The notes under the pieces were generated by a model. That model had not been told where the DNA came from. It ran no database searches and was given only the letters and a program-made list of their open reading frames with translations. From Acarospora socialis (taxonomy: Eukaryota; Ascomycota; Lecanoromycetes; Acarosporales; Acarosporaceae), in the NCBI GenBank assembly GCA_025617375.2, contig JAMYGW020000001.1, positions 3,844,001-3,908,000 of the forward strand: a stretch of 64,000 nucleotides of DNA. The letters are read 5' to 3'. Every line of letters starts with the position of its first letter. Position 1 is the stretch's first letter. The position numbers and the translations under genes were made by a program. Positions 11,989-23,212 of the stretch are shown piece by piece.

Positions 11989-13719
11989 TTAAGACGAGAG
12001 AACAAATCGCTTCCGGATGGCTTCTTGGTGCGACAAGAGAACCTCATCTGGAATCACGATCCGACTGATCAAGATAGCCGTAATAAGGACCAAGATCAAT
12101 TGAAGCACCCCCGTTACAACAAGGATGAGATTGAAGCCCACAACAGAGTCGAATTGCAGTCGTACCCCTTGTGCGGGCACGCTACCTTGGACGAACATTG
12201 GCGGGTTGGTTTGTGCAGCGGCAGAAATGACGCCAATTGCAAAGCGCGACATTAGATTTGCCATGCCTGTTGCGCTGTTATTTTGAGGTTCTCCGAATGG
12301 GAGACCGAAGTTGTATGCGACGAATTGGTTATATTCATCCTTGGTGGCAATGAACTCGGGGTGTACTTGGCCGGAGAGGGCGACAGCTTGAGCTGCCACC
12401 GCTGCTTTGGCTGGTGCAAGGTCTCGTGGCGTCGACGTGACCGTGATATTGCAATCGTAAAAGAAGTATGATGAGTTTGAATCCGCGACAAAGGACCCAT
12501 CCACAGGAGGGCCCGCCGCCGGCTCGAGAGCTTTGACGTTGTTGCACCCTGGACCACAAGTCCCGTTGCTCTCCACGTTGTCTAGCATGGGTGTTGTAAG
12601 ATAGTAGACGGATTCCATCCCTAAGGCTGGCGCAGGGAATGTGACTGATCGATTTTCACGGAGAAGCTGAACGACAGCAAGCTGGCCGTGCACGGCGAGC
12701 CGGTATGGTGGCGTTGTGCAGGTGCCAGCCGACTTGACGATGCGGTTTGAGTAGATACTCAGCAATCTAGCGCCGGAAGCTCCAGGAGAAGGTGCTGAAT
12801 CAAGGAAAACGTACTCCCAATGATCCGTGCCGTTCCAGAACCCCGCTGGGTTTAAGGCCCAGGGCGCCCCATCGAGAGGCTCTTCAGGTAGCATAGACAG
12901 GTTATAGCTACTTCCAATATCTCCAAGCACATGGGCGGCAAAGGACTCCGAAAACGCATTGTTACCGAACCGTCCAGTCGTAGGCGCGAAATAGGTCATA
13001 TTCGGGATTGAAACATTGTTCATGCCTAGTTCTCGATAGATATCTGCGATGCCCGGAGAGGCCGAGTACATAAGACCCAACACTGCAATGCCCGTCTGGA
13101 CAAGCTAGACAGAGTCAGCAGTAGAAATTGGAGCTTCCGCGAGAAGATTATTACTAGATTCAAAGATAGCCAGGAAAGACAAACGATTATCGTTCTTGGC
13201 CGTGGTGCAACAAACACTAATTGTAGGAGATCAGTCATGCTATCGCAATGCAAAATCAGGTCGACCTAATGAGCAAGAGTGAGTGACTAGCCTCAATACT
13301 TTCATTCACGTGCTACATGCAACTTACTTCCCGCGAAGATCTCTTTCTCATGCTTAGGATCCACCATCGTAGATCAAGCGCAATCCCTTTCAGGGCGTTG
13401 GCAATGTTGAGGCCCAAAGCGATGCTCAACGCAACCGTGACAGCGTCGAATCTAGACTTCTCCCTTGGGCTGAGGACACGGTCTTTAAACTTCCACAAAG
13501 AGGCATAAAACGCTCCGATCAGAAGATTCAAAGCGCGAATTCATCATTGCTGAGGATGGCAAAGTGAGATCGCTGCCAGTCCGCTGTGACATAGAGGCAG
13601 ACTGTCAGCACGTAAGTTGTGGTTGTTGGAAGATCGAGTCAGTCATAACAACTTATGCAGAAGCAGACAGTAAGGCAGCAGAACGAGCTGAAGAGCACTA
13701 AGGGAAAAGACCATGCCAT
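11989..13719 (-). CDS. fungal multi-pass membrane protein of unknown function, possible frameshift
   Basis: A polytopic membrane protein of a kind common in Pezizomycotina, with no assigned function. The ATG at 13719 begins a hydrophobic segment (MAWSFPLVLFSSF). After an intron comes a conserved-looking segment LYVTADWQRSHFAILSNDEF, then LLIGAFYASLWKF, a helix through FDAVTVALSIALGLNIANALKGIALDLRWWIL, further short exons around 13100-13250, and a long exon (13083-11989) encoding a probable extracytoplasmic domain rich in N-x-S/T sites, closed by a transmembrane helix (GFNLILVVTGVLQLILVLI) and a short basic tail. At about 13527-13540 the reading frame shifts between NDEFAL and NLLIGAF with no splice site to explain it, so the copy may be broken or the base call wrong. 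Exon joins near 13050-13310 are approximate. Confidence 0.65.
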
Positions 13720-15432
13720 CGCTTTCTGAGAAGGAGATAGACACGGTTTATGATAGGTCAAATCCTATGATTTGGCCCCCATCGACTACTCGCAAGGGCT
13801 AAAAATGGCGCTCGTCACGGGCGCAGATATGGTACGCTTGTTTCGTTGAAAAGAATAAGTGTACCATATCCACGCACGGGAGAAGCCTTGCGGGAGAATA
13901 TTGGTAAGTAGCAAAAGCAAATAGAGAAAACGGGACAGTTGATGCTGTAGTAATGGGGGCTAGCTCTGATTAAACGATTGGATGAAAGGTCGTTCATCAA
14001 TGAGCAATCTGTTATGCGTGCATTCCACCATAGGATCAGTCCATCGTAGGTATATTTTATATTTCCCGGAGAAGGTTGATGTTAATGATGATGTGTATCG
14101 TGTACGAAGGCTATTTGCAAAAATCTCCGCCACCCCCCAGACCCTGCTCCTGGAGGAGATACAGTGACGATACCTAGGTATCATACAAACTCTTGAGCCC
14201 ATCGATGTTTCAATCTATTACCTATATCTTCAGGACCAGTTTTCTAATCCCAGGAGTGATATGTGCTCTGAAAAACACTGATGTTGAAGGTCCCTCAAAG
14301 GGTAGGGGGAAGTCTAAGGATGGCGGAGGGTTTTGCAAATAGCCTTCGTACGTTGATTCAAGGAGCACAAAGCTCTATCCATACTGCCAGGTATCTGAAC
14401 ATTGTATCTATAACGAAATGTTCTGTCGAAATTTTTGTCCTCATTTCTCAATCGCACTTGTAGATGGCTGTGAGGTATAGTGTAAGCTTAAAGGATGGTT
14501 GGTTGGTCGTGAGAACAGTACCCTAAATTCTACCAGATGCACTCTACATACCTCAGTCACTTCCAGAACGCTTCTCGCAGTCGAGTTGCTCATCGTCACC
14601 CTATACTACCAGTATCATCTCGCACCACATGGGCCGCTACCTACCCACCGTCGCCCACAGTGCTCGTGTCGCCTTCAGAGCGCCCGAAGTTCTCTCTAGT
14701 TTTTGAAGGGACAATCGCTTTCGTCTAGAACCAGAAAGCGGTCACGATGGTTCTCAACCGAGTCAGGTGACGCTCGGAAGAAGCAAGCAGACATGAAAGG
14801 AGGGTCTACTGAACGTGAATGATTGGGCACGTGAATTCTCCAGTGGGCACATTCTCTTAGGTACTGTCTGTTCATCCAGTCGATTCTTTACCCGGGACTA
14901 TACTCGTTTCATCAACGTCTGGGTATGGTGGCTACAGGTAGGAGGGCGGCGGGAAGGGAAGGGATGCAGAGTGGCTGATTGTAACGTGGAGTCGGTCAGA
15001 GAACATTATTTTTGTCCGACTTAGTCTCTTGTATTCGCCTTTCCTAGGAACTGAGTCTACCATAGTACTCGTACATGCGCTCTGAATTCTCGGAGCAACG
15101 CTCTATGGACCAGACAATGGCCAAACTAGCTAACAATACATGGTTTTCTCGAACCACAAGATAGTAAAGTATAGCTAGGAGCGAAAATCTTCGTCTTCTT
15201 TCTCGCATTCCGTCTGAGATTGTTTTCTCCGCCAGCGAAGATGATGATGAGAGGAAAGGAAGAAGAGGATTAGACCGAGCGAGTAGTTCGAGTGCAACGA
15301 GTAAATAGTAGAGTATGAGTGGTGGGTGTGGAGGTAAATGTCTCAAAACGCCCGAGAAGCGAGGTAGTAATGATGTGGCAAAGGTAAGGGGGCAGCAAGA
15401 TAGGGAGATTTTCGTGTAAATAACAGGGTTGT
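13720..15432. other. gene-poor gap with an inverted-repeat element
   Basis: A gap of about 1.7 kb. It contains the inverted-repeat element at 14102-14351 (listed separately). The remainder, including the promoter-distal region up to the GDS1-like gene, shows only chance reading frames. Confidence 0.5.
14102..14351. mobile_element. MITE-like element with inverted-repeat ends
   Basis: A 250-bp segment bounded by inverted repeats. The first 21 bp of the left arm (from GTACGAAGGCTATTTG at 14102) match the reverse complement of the right arm (ending at 14351) perfectly, and similarity continues through a TCCGCCA block to about 42 bp. The ends can be read as TA-flanked (TA then CGAAGGC ... GCCTTCG then TA), as expected for Tc1/mariner-type miniature elements. 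The interior codes for nothing and holds the 14-bp palindrome GATACCTAGGTATC. It could instead be a large cruciform or a hairpin RNA locus. No transposase is present. Confidence 0.6.
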
Positions 15433-16839
15433 CTAGAATCCACCAAATAGATCATCCAACTCGTCCAGCTCAACGTTCTCAGGAGATCTCATGTCCCAGC
15501 TCGTACCGAACCGCGAGTCTACGAAAACGGACGCCGGATCTTTCATGTCTGTTTCCATCATGTCGGGTTTCCTGTTTTCGGTGACGATTTGTAGTTGTGT
15601 GTGTCTGACGACCGGACTGCTGAGGTCCATGGCGTCCATGTTGTGCGTAGCGTGCGCATGACCGAATAGCGCCGCCGCAGTCTCTTTATTCCTCTGCTCC
15701 ATTATTTCTGCAGTCTCCTCGGGAGGTGCGGACGGTCCGTCCGAATCGATGTGTTCGTGACCTTCCGTGCTCGGTCTCACCGAGTCATCAAGACTCATGC
15801 CCCTCGCTCGCATGGAGCTCGCCGTCTGGGTGAATTCTCGCTCGTCTCCTTCCAGTGGCGGCGAAGCGGCGCGGTGGTTGTGTACGAGTCTGACTTCGTT
15901 CTGCGGGTTCGTGCCATCTCTCGCCAGGCTCGAGCGGCCCGAGAAAGAGCCGGCTGGCGTGGGAGGTGCGATGTCATCGTCGGCATTATCGTCAAGCTCT
16001 GGTGTGCTCAGGTCGATCTCGGGCGACGGCGAGAGCGCCTCTCGTTTCCTCTGATCCACCTCCTCGTCTTCATCCACGCTTGCATTGCTCAGACTGGGGC
16101 TGATGACTCTCTTGCCTCCCTTTCCGGCCCCACGAATCGGGCCGAGGATATCATCGGAACTTTCGGGTATGTCCTGCCTTGGTGTGTTGGTGAGGTAAAA
16201 GTACACTTTTCTCGGGTGGACGGGGATCAGTTCTTTGGCGAGCGGACAGGGTGCGAGCGCAGTCCATGGACGACGTAAATATGTCGAGAGACGGGAGGAT
16301 AGGAGCGCTGCTGGATTCGCAGAACTGTAACAGAGGATGTCAGTATCTCTATGTACAGATGATGTGCTGATTTCGTAAGTGGATGGAAGGATGTACCCAG
16401 CAACACTTTCGCTCGTCGTGCTCAGGACAGCTGCCAGCTCCTTGATCAGATGCGGTCTATTGCCCGTCTTCTCCAACTGTTGAATCACACCAGTAACTAT
16501 CTCATCGTTGATGCCCTCCGTGTCGACCTTCGCATCGGCGGGGGCACCGGGTGAAGGTGGTGGCGTGTGTTCATAGGTTACCCTGCCACCGCTTTTAGGG
16601 GGATTTGCCGGGGTGGGATCTGTGGTTGATGGAGCGGATGTTGACAGCTTTGACGGTGATATTGGCGACGATGTTGCAGGAGGATGCGACCGTTTGATTT
16701 TCTTCGCAGGTGGTGGTTGCGACGCTTCAGGTGCGTTTGTCACTTTGGAAGGCGGTGAGCGGTGAGCGCGTGAGCCGTGCGGTAACTGGATGCCCAGCGA
16801 AGGCAGCGAAAGGGATTTCCGACGGGTGTTGTAGGGCAT
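15433..16839 (-). CDS. GDS1: GDS1 winged-helix domain protein
   Basis: A nuclear regulatory protein of the fungal GDS1 family. The yeast namesake was linked genetically to mitochondrial/nuclear function, and the biochemical role is not established. The start at 16839 is chosen because the family opens with MPYNTRRKSLSLPSLG. An upstream in-frame ATG at 16860 is also possible. A Pro/Ser-rich basic stretch with KKIKRS (nuclear signal) is followed by the winged-helix region (INDEIVTGVIQQLEKTGNRP ... STYLRRPWTALAPCPLAKEL ... VYFYLT). The rest is acidic and low-complexity, ending DELDDLFGGF. A 72-nt intron (16325-16396, GTACAT..TTACAG with an ACTGAC branch) joins VAG to SANPAALL. Because it is in frame and stop-free, retention would add 24 residues inside the domain. 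The spliced protein is 444 aa. Confidence 0.88.
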   Translation of the reverse strand: MPYNTRRKSLSLPSLGIQLPHGSRAHRSPPSKVTNAPEASQPPPAKKIKRSHPPATSSPISPSKLSTSAPSTTDPTPANPPKSGGRVTYEHTPPPSPGAPADAKVDTEGINDEIVTGVIQQLEKTGNRPHLIKELAAVLSTTSESVAGYILPSTYEISTSSVHRDTDILCYSSANPAALLSSRLSTYLRRPWTALAPCPLAKELIPVHPRKVYFYLTNTPRQDIPESSDDILGPIRGAGKGGKRVISPSLSNASVDEDEEVDQRKREALSPSPEIDLSTPELDDNADDDIAPPTPAGSFSGRSSLARDGTNPQNEVRLVHNHRAASPPLEGDEREFTQTASSMRARGMSLDDSVRPSTEGHEHIDSDGPSAPPEETAEIMEQRNKETAAALFGHAHATHNMDAMDLSSPVVRHTQLQIVTENRKPDMMETDMKDPASVFVDSRFGTSWDMRSPENVELDELDDLFGGF

Positions 16840-18492
16840 GGCGATAATGTTGCTCAGCACAGCTCATTAATGATGGAGATGTCAACGGTTCAATAGGAAG
16901 TAAGGTAATCTTGTTCGACGGGAAGGTCGTTGGACAATAGAATGGGGAGTTGGTAAAGACCGCGAACAAGGCGAAGAAATGTGAGTAAAGTAAAGTAAAG
17001 TAATATCATTGGTAAGGGGTGGCCGTAATGTAAAGTTAGCTTGTTGTTGCAGGAAAGAGGCAATGGGCATTAAGGAATGCCCGGCAAGAGATTTAATTGG
17101 TGGCGCTTATTCGATAGTGTAAGGTAGTGGAATGCATGATACCTTACGATACAAAACATCATAATAAACATAAAATAATACGAGGCGCTTGAGCGTTCCC
17201 CCGTTACAGATCCTGCATAAGGTAAGGTAAGGTATCCTTTTCTTCAAGGCAACAGAGAATGCAGTCTATACGGAGTACATATCTCCCGTAAAATGTCAAT
17301 TCCGTAAGACGGGAGGAAAGTGGGCGCCTGATTGTGTAACGCCGTTTCCCCAAATTTCCAATCTGGAAATGTCGCATGACTGCCTTTAGTGATGTCACTT
17401 CTCCCTTTCAATTGCCCGTTACGATAAGGTAGGTATGAAACAGGAAGGCTCAAGGCTGAGGACGACCATCGTCACGGCAGCTCCAAAAAAGGAGATGATG
17501 GCCAGACAAAGTAAATTACATTCCCAGAGAAAGACCTAGTGGAATACCTGACGAAACTTACTCAACCCGTACCAAAGCATGGGATGATCATCCAGAAAAT
17601 GTGCGCGCCCGGCAGTAGATTTTTAGACTTTCCCAATTTTAGGCTCGAAAGCGCGAAAGGGTTCAGCCACGCTAGAACGATCTGGGAACTCTGAGCAGAG
17701 TCATGCAAAGCAAGGGTCCTTCGTTGCTGTGGGTCCCGTTTCCGAGACAGCAAACGCGGCTTGCATAAGTTCGAACTCTATCTGACCTTACATCGACGTT
17801 TACCTCATGCAACGCGCCTTTCACACACATTATTTCACTCCACCGCAACTTTGACGTGACCCATCACCAGCAGCCAAAAAAGACCCTCGTTCGCTCCTGG
17901 CCTATCGAACCTGAAATCGTTTGCTGGAAGGGATGTGGGGGAATCTGCAAGGTGACTGTTCTGGCCACCGTGGCCCGTCGGCACAAAAGACCCATCCCTC
18001 CCTCAGACTTCGTTCATAAAGTCTGATGGCGCGCTAGGATGAAACACAGTTTGGGGAGGGCCGCCAACGGTCATCTTGACGCAAGCACATTTTTAGAAAT
18101 GTCTTTTTAAAGTCTTGATACTTTCGTCGCCGGCTTTTTGAGACGGTTGATTGTTGCCTTGCGGTTTAAGCACTGCCGGACTGCACTCCGGAATATCCTG
18201 CCTCGGCTCGGTAAGCGTGATGATGGTGATCAACAAGGGCGTTTTGGGATGAAGTGGTCTTTCCTTCGATGCCCTGCTGGAGAACTCTGGCTGATATCTC
18301 TACTGTATGACGTAATGCTGTTGAAATTTGTTGAGCTATGAGGCTTTATATTCTTGTATATTCATACTGGACTATCTAAATCAGAAGCTATAGACTTGGT
18401 CTATGGTGGATTGGTGTATAACCTCTCTCAAAATGTCCTTCACACCAGCAACATCGATATCATGTCCTTCCATCACCTCACATCAACCCCTC
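16840..18492. other. gene-poor gap
   Basis: About 1.65 kb upstream of the GDS1-like gene and downstream of the oxidase gene. Short tandem motifs are present (AAAGT repeats near 16983-17002, GGTAA repeats near 17220-17232). I see no gene, tRNA or element that I can support. Confidence 0.5.
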
Positions 18493-19921
18493 CTATAACC
18501 TACTCCCTGTCCTCCCCATCTCCACCCCCAAAATCATTCCCTTCCTCCCCCCTCGACTCCCATCGTCCGTACTCCACTCCCCCTCAACCCTCTCATCCCT
18601 CCACCGCCACAACTGCCTCAATTCTCCTTCCAGCACCCCCTCCACCGCATCAACGACTTTCTCCCCAATCACCGGCAGGAACTTGAACGCGTGCCCGCTC
18701 CCGCCCGTCGCCAAGAACAGTCCTTCGAAGTCGGGGTGGTACGTGACGATGAAGTCCCCACTGGGAGTGTCGGTGTACCAGCAGATGCGCGTCTTGCTGA
18801 ACGGTCGGCTTGCGAGGGATGGGATTATCTCCCGGAGAGCGGCTCGACATGCGTCGGACCCTTCGGCGGGTATCGCGCCGCTTGCGGAGGGGTCGGTAGG
18901 CGGGGTGCTGGTTTCGATCGTTTCGTCGTGGCTTTTACCTGAGAGTTCGGGATTTGGATGTGGGTGTGGGATGAGACGTGGGTTCGTATAGCCGTAGCCA
19001 TGCCTGGCAACCTTCAGGAGTTCATTGCGCGGTGGGATGACGAAGTGCCCGGTGGATATGTTTAGTATGACGGGCATTTTCCCCAGGCGCGACTGTTCGG
19101 AGGCGGTGATGGGCATGTAGGCTAGAACTTGCCCGGTGGCTGTTGCGCGGCCACGGAGATCGACGAGTGCGCCGGTCCACGCTCCGGTTGCAAGGATGAC
19201 GAGGTCTGCGTGGATTTTCCTCTGAGAGCAGTTGGTGAGTTCTACGCCGACGACTTTACGCCCGCGGAAGAGAAGCCGCTTGGCGGTGCCGGTAAGGAAG
19301 GTAACTCGACCAGTCTCTTTGACCTTTTGTCGCGCGAACTTCATGGCAGCCTCGGCGTCAGCCCAGCCGCTGGACCGGTTGATATAACCCCATTCCCCAC
19401 TGTATCCTCCTGTGCCAAGTTCTCTCTGTATTTTGGTCTTGTCTTCCAGCATCTCAACCTTCTCCTTGGTGCCGTTCTCCTTTGCCAACCATGTGACGTT
19501 CTCATAACTCTTCCACACGTAGTCATCGTCCCCTTTATTCGCAGCTACTAGCAACCCGCTCTCCTCGTATCGCCCCTCCCCGCCCCATCCAGTTGGACTT
19601 GTATCTCGCCATGCCTCCTGCGCGCTGGCGGCGAGGGAGGCGTAGGCAGGCGTGGCGTAGTCGGCGCGAATGATGCGGGATGTGTCGATGCTAGAACCGT
19701 GAGGGTTAGGGAAGGGGGAGGCGTCGAGAAGAGTTACGCGTGTGGAGGCATATTGGGGGCGATTGGCCAGGGCTAGGGCCGTGGAGACTTAAAAGGTACG
19801 GTTAGATCTGGTACCGACCTGCAACGGTGGTGATATGTGAGACTGACTTACGCCCAAAAACGCCCGACCCTACAATGAGGACGGATGAAGGCCGTGGTGC
19901 TAGATTTGACTTGCATTGCAT
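18493..19921 (-). CDS. FAD-dependent amine oxidase, sarcosine/L-pipecolate oxidase family
   Basis: A DAO-fold flavoenzyme that oxidises a secondary amine or N-substituted amino acid (sarcosine, pipecolate, saccharopine or fructosyl amino acid) with H2O2 release, probably peroxisomal or cytosolic. Exons are 19852-19921 and 18493-19787, giving 454 aa in frame with a 64-nt intron. The FAD motif VLIVGSGVFGLSTALALA spans the intron, SRIIRADYA follows, and the C-terminal block ICWYTDTPSGDF carries the cysteine that binds FAD covalently in this family. GLFLATGGSGHAFKFLP completes the FAD site. The ATG at 19921 is the first in frame, although the frame stays open for about 29 codons further upstream without another ATG. 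A Gly/His/Pro-rich insert (HPHPNPELSG...) is less conserved. The C-terminus (TGSRL) is a possible weak PTS1. The substrate cannot be told from sequence. Confidence 0.88.
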
Positions 19922-20231
19922 TGTGGAACGAGGTGCAAGTTGCGCTCCAATCTCCTCTAAGGAAGGTATGCATGGAACGATAAGCGGAGTATTTTCATCT
20001 TATCGATTTGATCCACATCGGACGTTCGACGACTTGCCATCGATCTGACATGCGTTCGAGCTGCATGCGCTTACATAATGTGATTCTATTGGTCAAGTAA
20101 GGCAATCGTGCATAATGGGATCATCGAGCAGTGAGACCTCTGCACTTGTATACCCGTGTCGTGCCATTCAACTGTACCGCGAATCGTACCTGCAACCCCT
20201 GGGCCATCGTGAAAGCTAGCGACTCCGGCGA
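19922..20231. promoter_or_regulatory. divergent promoter region
   Basis: A 310-nt gap between the divergently transcribed oxidase (start 19921) and methyltransferase (start 20232) genes. It probably serves both promoters. No specific factor site is claimed. Confidence 0.45.
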
Positions 20232-21300
20232 ATGAGGAGTTCTCCCACCTATCAGCAGCGGGCGCCGACCAGCAACAATGTAGCGGAACCATTCGCATAC
20301 AGGTTCACTCCCAACGCCCCAGCAGGGTAGCGAAAGCCTAGGAGCACTGCACTAACCCGCGCCGACAGGACCCCAACACGCAACAAACCTCCCTCCCGAC
20401 AACCAACCACCACCCTCCCCCCTCCCCCCTCCGCGAAGCCCTTCCGCAAAGGTCCCTGGATAATCGGCGGCCTCGCCGTCTACTCCTTCACCGCCTACGG
20501 CTTTTACCTGTACCGGGTCTACGACCGGCAAGCAGCGGCGTCGCAGGAACTCCAGGTCCCGGAAAATGTGCTGGACCGATATGAGCGGACGGCGCGCGAC
20601 TACGACGGCGAGGTGGAGCTGGCAGAGAGAGCCATGTGGATGGGTCGGTTGAGGAAGAGCCTGGCGAAGCGGGCGTACGGCGACGTGCTGGAGGTGTCGG
20701 TGGGGACGGGGCGGAACGCGCGGTATTATGAGCTGGGAAAATGTAGGAGCGTCACGATGCTCGATCAGAGTGGAGAGATGGTGAAGGTTGCGAGGGAGAA
20801 GTTCCGGGGTATGTATTTGTTTCCGGTCATTGTTACGCAGCGAACGCACGCCCGTAAGTTAAGACTGGTATAGACGCTGATAAATCCCCACAGAGCTCCA
20901 CCCCAACTACAAGAACTGCACCTTCTTGACCCAACCCGCCGAAGGCCCCATCCCCTCCCCGCCACCCAACGGCTACGACACCATCCTGCAAACCATGGGC
21001 CTGTGCTCGACCCCGAATCCCACCTCTCTCCTACGCCACCTAGGGACGTTGGCGAACCAGGAGCACGGTCAGATCCTCCTGCTTGAGCACGGCAGGAGTC
21101 ACTACGTTTGGCTGAACCGCATCCTCGACAACCTGGCGCCGCATCACGCGGACAGGTACGGGTGCTGGTGGAATCGGGACATCGGGAAGATTGTGGAGGA
21201 GAGTGGGTTGGAGGTGCGGAGGGTTAAGCGGTATTATCTTGGCACGACGTGGTGGGTGGAGTTGCGGCCTCGACGGGGAGGGACGAAGGAGGAGCCCTAG
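20232..21300 (+). CDS. OMS1: Oms1-like mitochondrial membrane methyltransferase
   Basis: A class I SAM-dependent methyltransferase anchored in a membrane, matching the layout of yeast Oms1 of the mitochondrial inner membrane, whose substrate is unknown. Exons are 20232-20326, 20369-20808 and 20894-21300, giving 313 aa in frame. The first intron is only 42 nt but has a good branch (CACTAACC) and phase. The Arg/Ser/Pro-rich N-terminus (MRSSPTYQQRAPTS...) suits a presequence. One transmembrane helix (WIIGGLAVYSFTAYGFYLY) precedes the catalytic domain: motif I is VLEVSVGTGRNARYY and motif II MLDQSGEMV, then YDTILQTMGLCS and LLLEHGRSHY. The C-terminus is WWVELRPR. The order membrane helix then methyltransferase favours Oms1 over UbiE/Coq5. 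Confidence 0.8.
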
Positions 21301-22234
21301 TCTGGAAGGGCGGTTTGATGCTTCGGTATGTTATATGATCGAGACGAGATTGGGAATTATCGTGAGACGGAGTTTTAGTTGCATATATAGATGTGGTATG
21401 GAAAGCACCGAGGCATTTCCTTGAGAAGGCCTGATCACGACTCAGACCAGGCGTCACTGCCTGCTCTACGGATGTTGGCCTGGGTTGCTGATGTACAATC
21501 AAGACCATAGCATATTATGTCTAAACTCGCATCACTGCACCGAACCAGTATCATGGTATCTTATTGATTGCTACCGAAACTATAGCAACGACGACGGCGA
21601 TGTACGACATCAAGCTCAGAAGCGACGTCTTCGACATACGCACGTCCGTCGGATGACATGAGTATCACCAAGACAGCCCGCCCCATCGACTGTTCATGGC
21701 AATGCATCTCCCACGTCCTCAGATCAACGATTTGAGCCACCATCCGTTCAGTCTCCATTCCAGCCTTTCAACCTCCCTGCCGTCGACAATTTAAGATCTA
21801 TTGACCTCCCCTGCCATATAGCATGAGCCATTACGCACCATTTCTGAGCGCTGCCCTGCGGAAAGAACACATTAGACGGCGCCTGTAGACCAGCGCACGC
21901 ACCGACAAACCATCCGGCGTAGTGCGACTTTCTAATAAGAGGGAATCCCGTGCGCAAAGACGATCGCTCGAAGAAACACCGGATGTGCGAACACCATGTA
22001 AATGCAAGGACGAAGTGATAAACATGAAAAGAAAGGGTGCCAAAGCACAGTTTGACCGATCAATGAGGACCACAGTGAGATGTGGAAGGCTCAAGGGTGC
22101 GCAGTCGAAGACCGGTCTATCTGCAAGGCCGCGATAGAAACGCTGCGGATGTAGTAATACACAGGAGGTGATAAGTTGATTTATACACAGGTTTGAAGGT
22201 TTAATCACCGCCGCGGTGTTGGTCGGTGATACCA
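21301..22234. other. intergenic between convergent genes
   Basis: About 0.93 kb between the convergent methyltransferase and TBP genes. I see no gene or repeat that I can support. Confidence 0.5.
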
Positions 22235-23212
22235 CTAGACTTTCCTAAAGTCTGGACAATGTCAGTAGAGTGAATATAGGGCACATTGATTGAGGTCATA
22301 CCGGAAAGCACCGGATATATCATCTCGAAAGCTTGATATATCTCCTCTCGAACCTTTGCTCCAGTCAGGACGATCTTGCCACTGACGAATATCAAGAGCA
22401 CAATCTTGGGTTTGATCATTCGATAGATAAGCCCAGGGAACAGTTCCGGCTCGTACGAGCTGAAGTGATGATGTCGGCTTGCAAGTCCCTCGAGGCGGAT
22501 CGGGAACTTGATGTCGCAGGAGCCAACAATATTCTGAATCTTGAAGTCGGTGAATTTCGCGTTGAATCCGAGCTTCTGGATAATCCGAGCGTATTTTCTT
22601 GACGCTAACTTCGAATCATCTTCTGACTTGGCGCCGGTAACGACCATTTTGCCAGACGCAAAGATAAGAGCCGTCGTCTTGGGCTCGCGGATCCGCATGA
22701 TGACGGCCGCAAATCGCTACAATGAGGTTAGCATCGCAAACGGTCGCTAGAGCAAGTTCAGTCAGTACCTTTGGATTGTACTCTGCGTTTCTCGCATGCA
22801 GCGCGATTGTCTTCAGGTCCAAGCGACAATCAAGGTTGACGGTCGCAACGATGTTTCTTAAGAAGCATGCCATTAAACCTCGTGAAGATCAAACGAGGCG
22901 GCAGGGCTATACTCACTGTAAGGTGGGCACAATCCCACTCACACCCTGTCCAGCACCAGGAGTCGCGGCAGGAGTAGCGGGAGTCACCCCATTGCCAGAG
23001 GTTACGGCATTCCCTCCTTGTTGCTGCTGACCGTTCACGTACCCATTCGCGCCATTTGTCTGGCCAGAGCTACCGTTCACCTGTGAGTTTCCATCTTTTT
23101 CAGAGGAAGGCGGCGTTAAATCTCCAGCTCCGCCTGGAAAAGACAGCGACGACGGTGAAGTGAAGGCTTTGGCCTGTTGTGCGGTCGAGGGATGAGTGGT
23201 AAGAGTATCCAT
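22235..23212 (-). CDS. SPT15: TATA-binding protein (TBP)
   Basis: The general transcription factor used by all three nuclear RNA polymerases. It binds the TATA minor groove in TFIID, TFIIIB and SL1-type complexes. Exons are 22917-23212, 22769-22856, 22302-22716 and 22235-22251, giving 271 aa in frame. The N-terminal ~100 residues are low-complexity (Ser/Gly/Asn/Gln, QQQQGG). The conserved saddle follows with its two direct repeats: [20 protein letters not shown] ... [20 protein letters not shown] and [18 protein letters not shown] ... [15 protein letters not shown]. The last exon is only 17 nt and encodes DFRKV plus stop, the universal TBP ending. All four splice junctions restore the family sequence exactly. 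Nothing suggests a paralog with altered DNA contacts. Confidence 0.97.

Noticed and set aside
15751-16278. 175-codon plus-strand frame over the GDS1-like gene
   Set aside because: It is antisense to the well-supported GDS1 exon, and the sense strand explains it.
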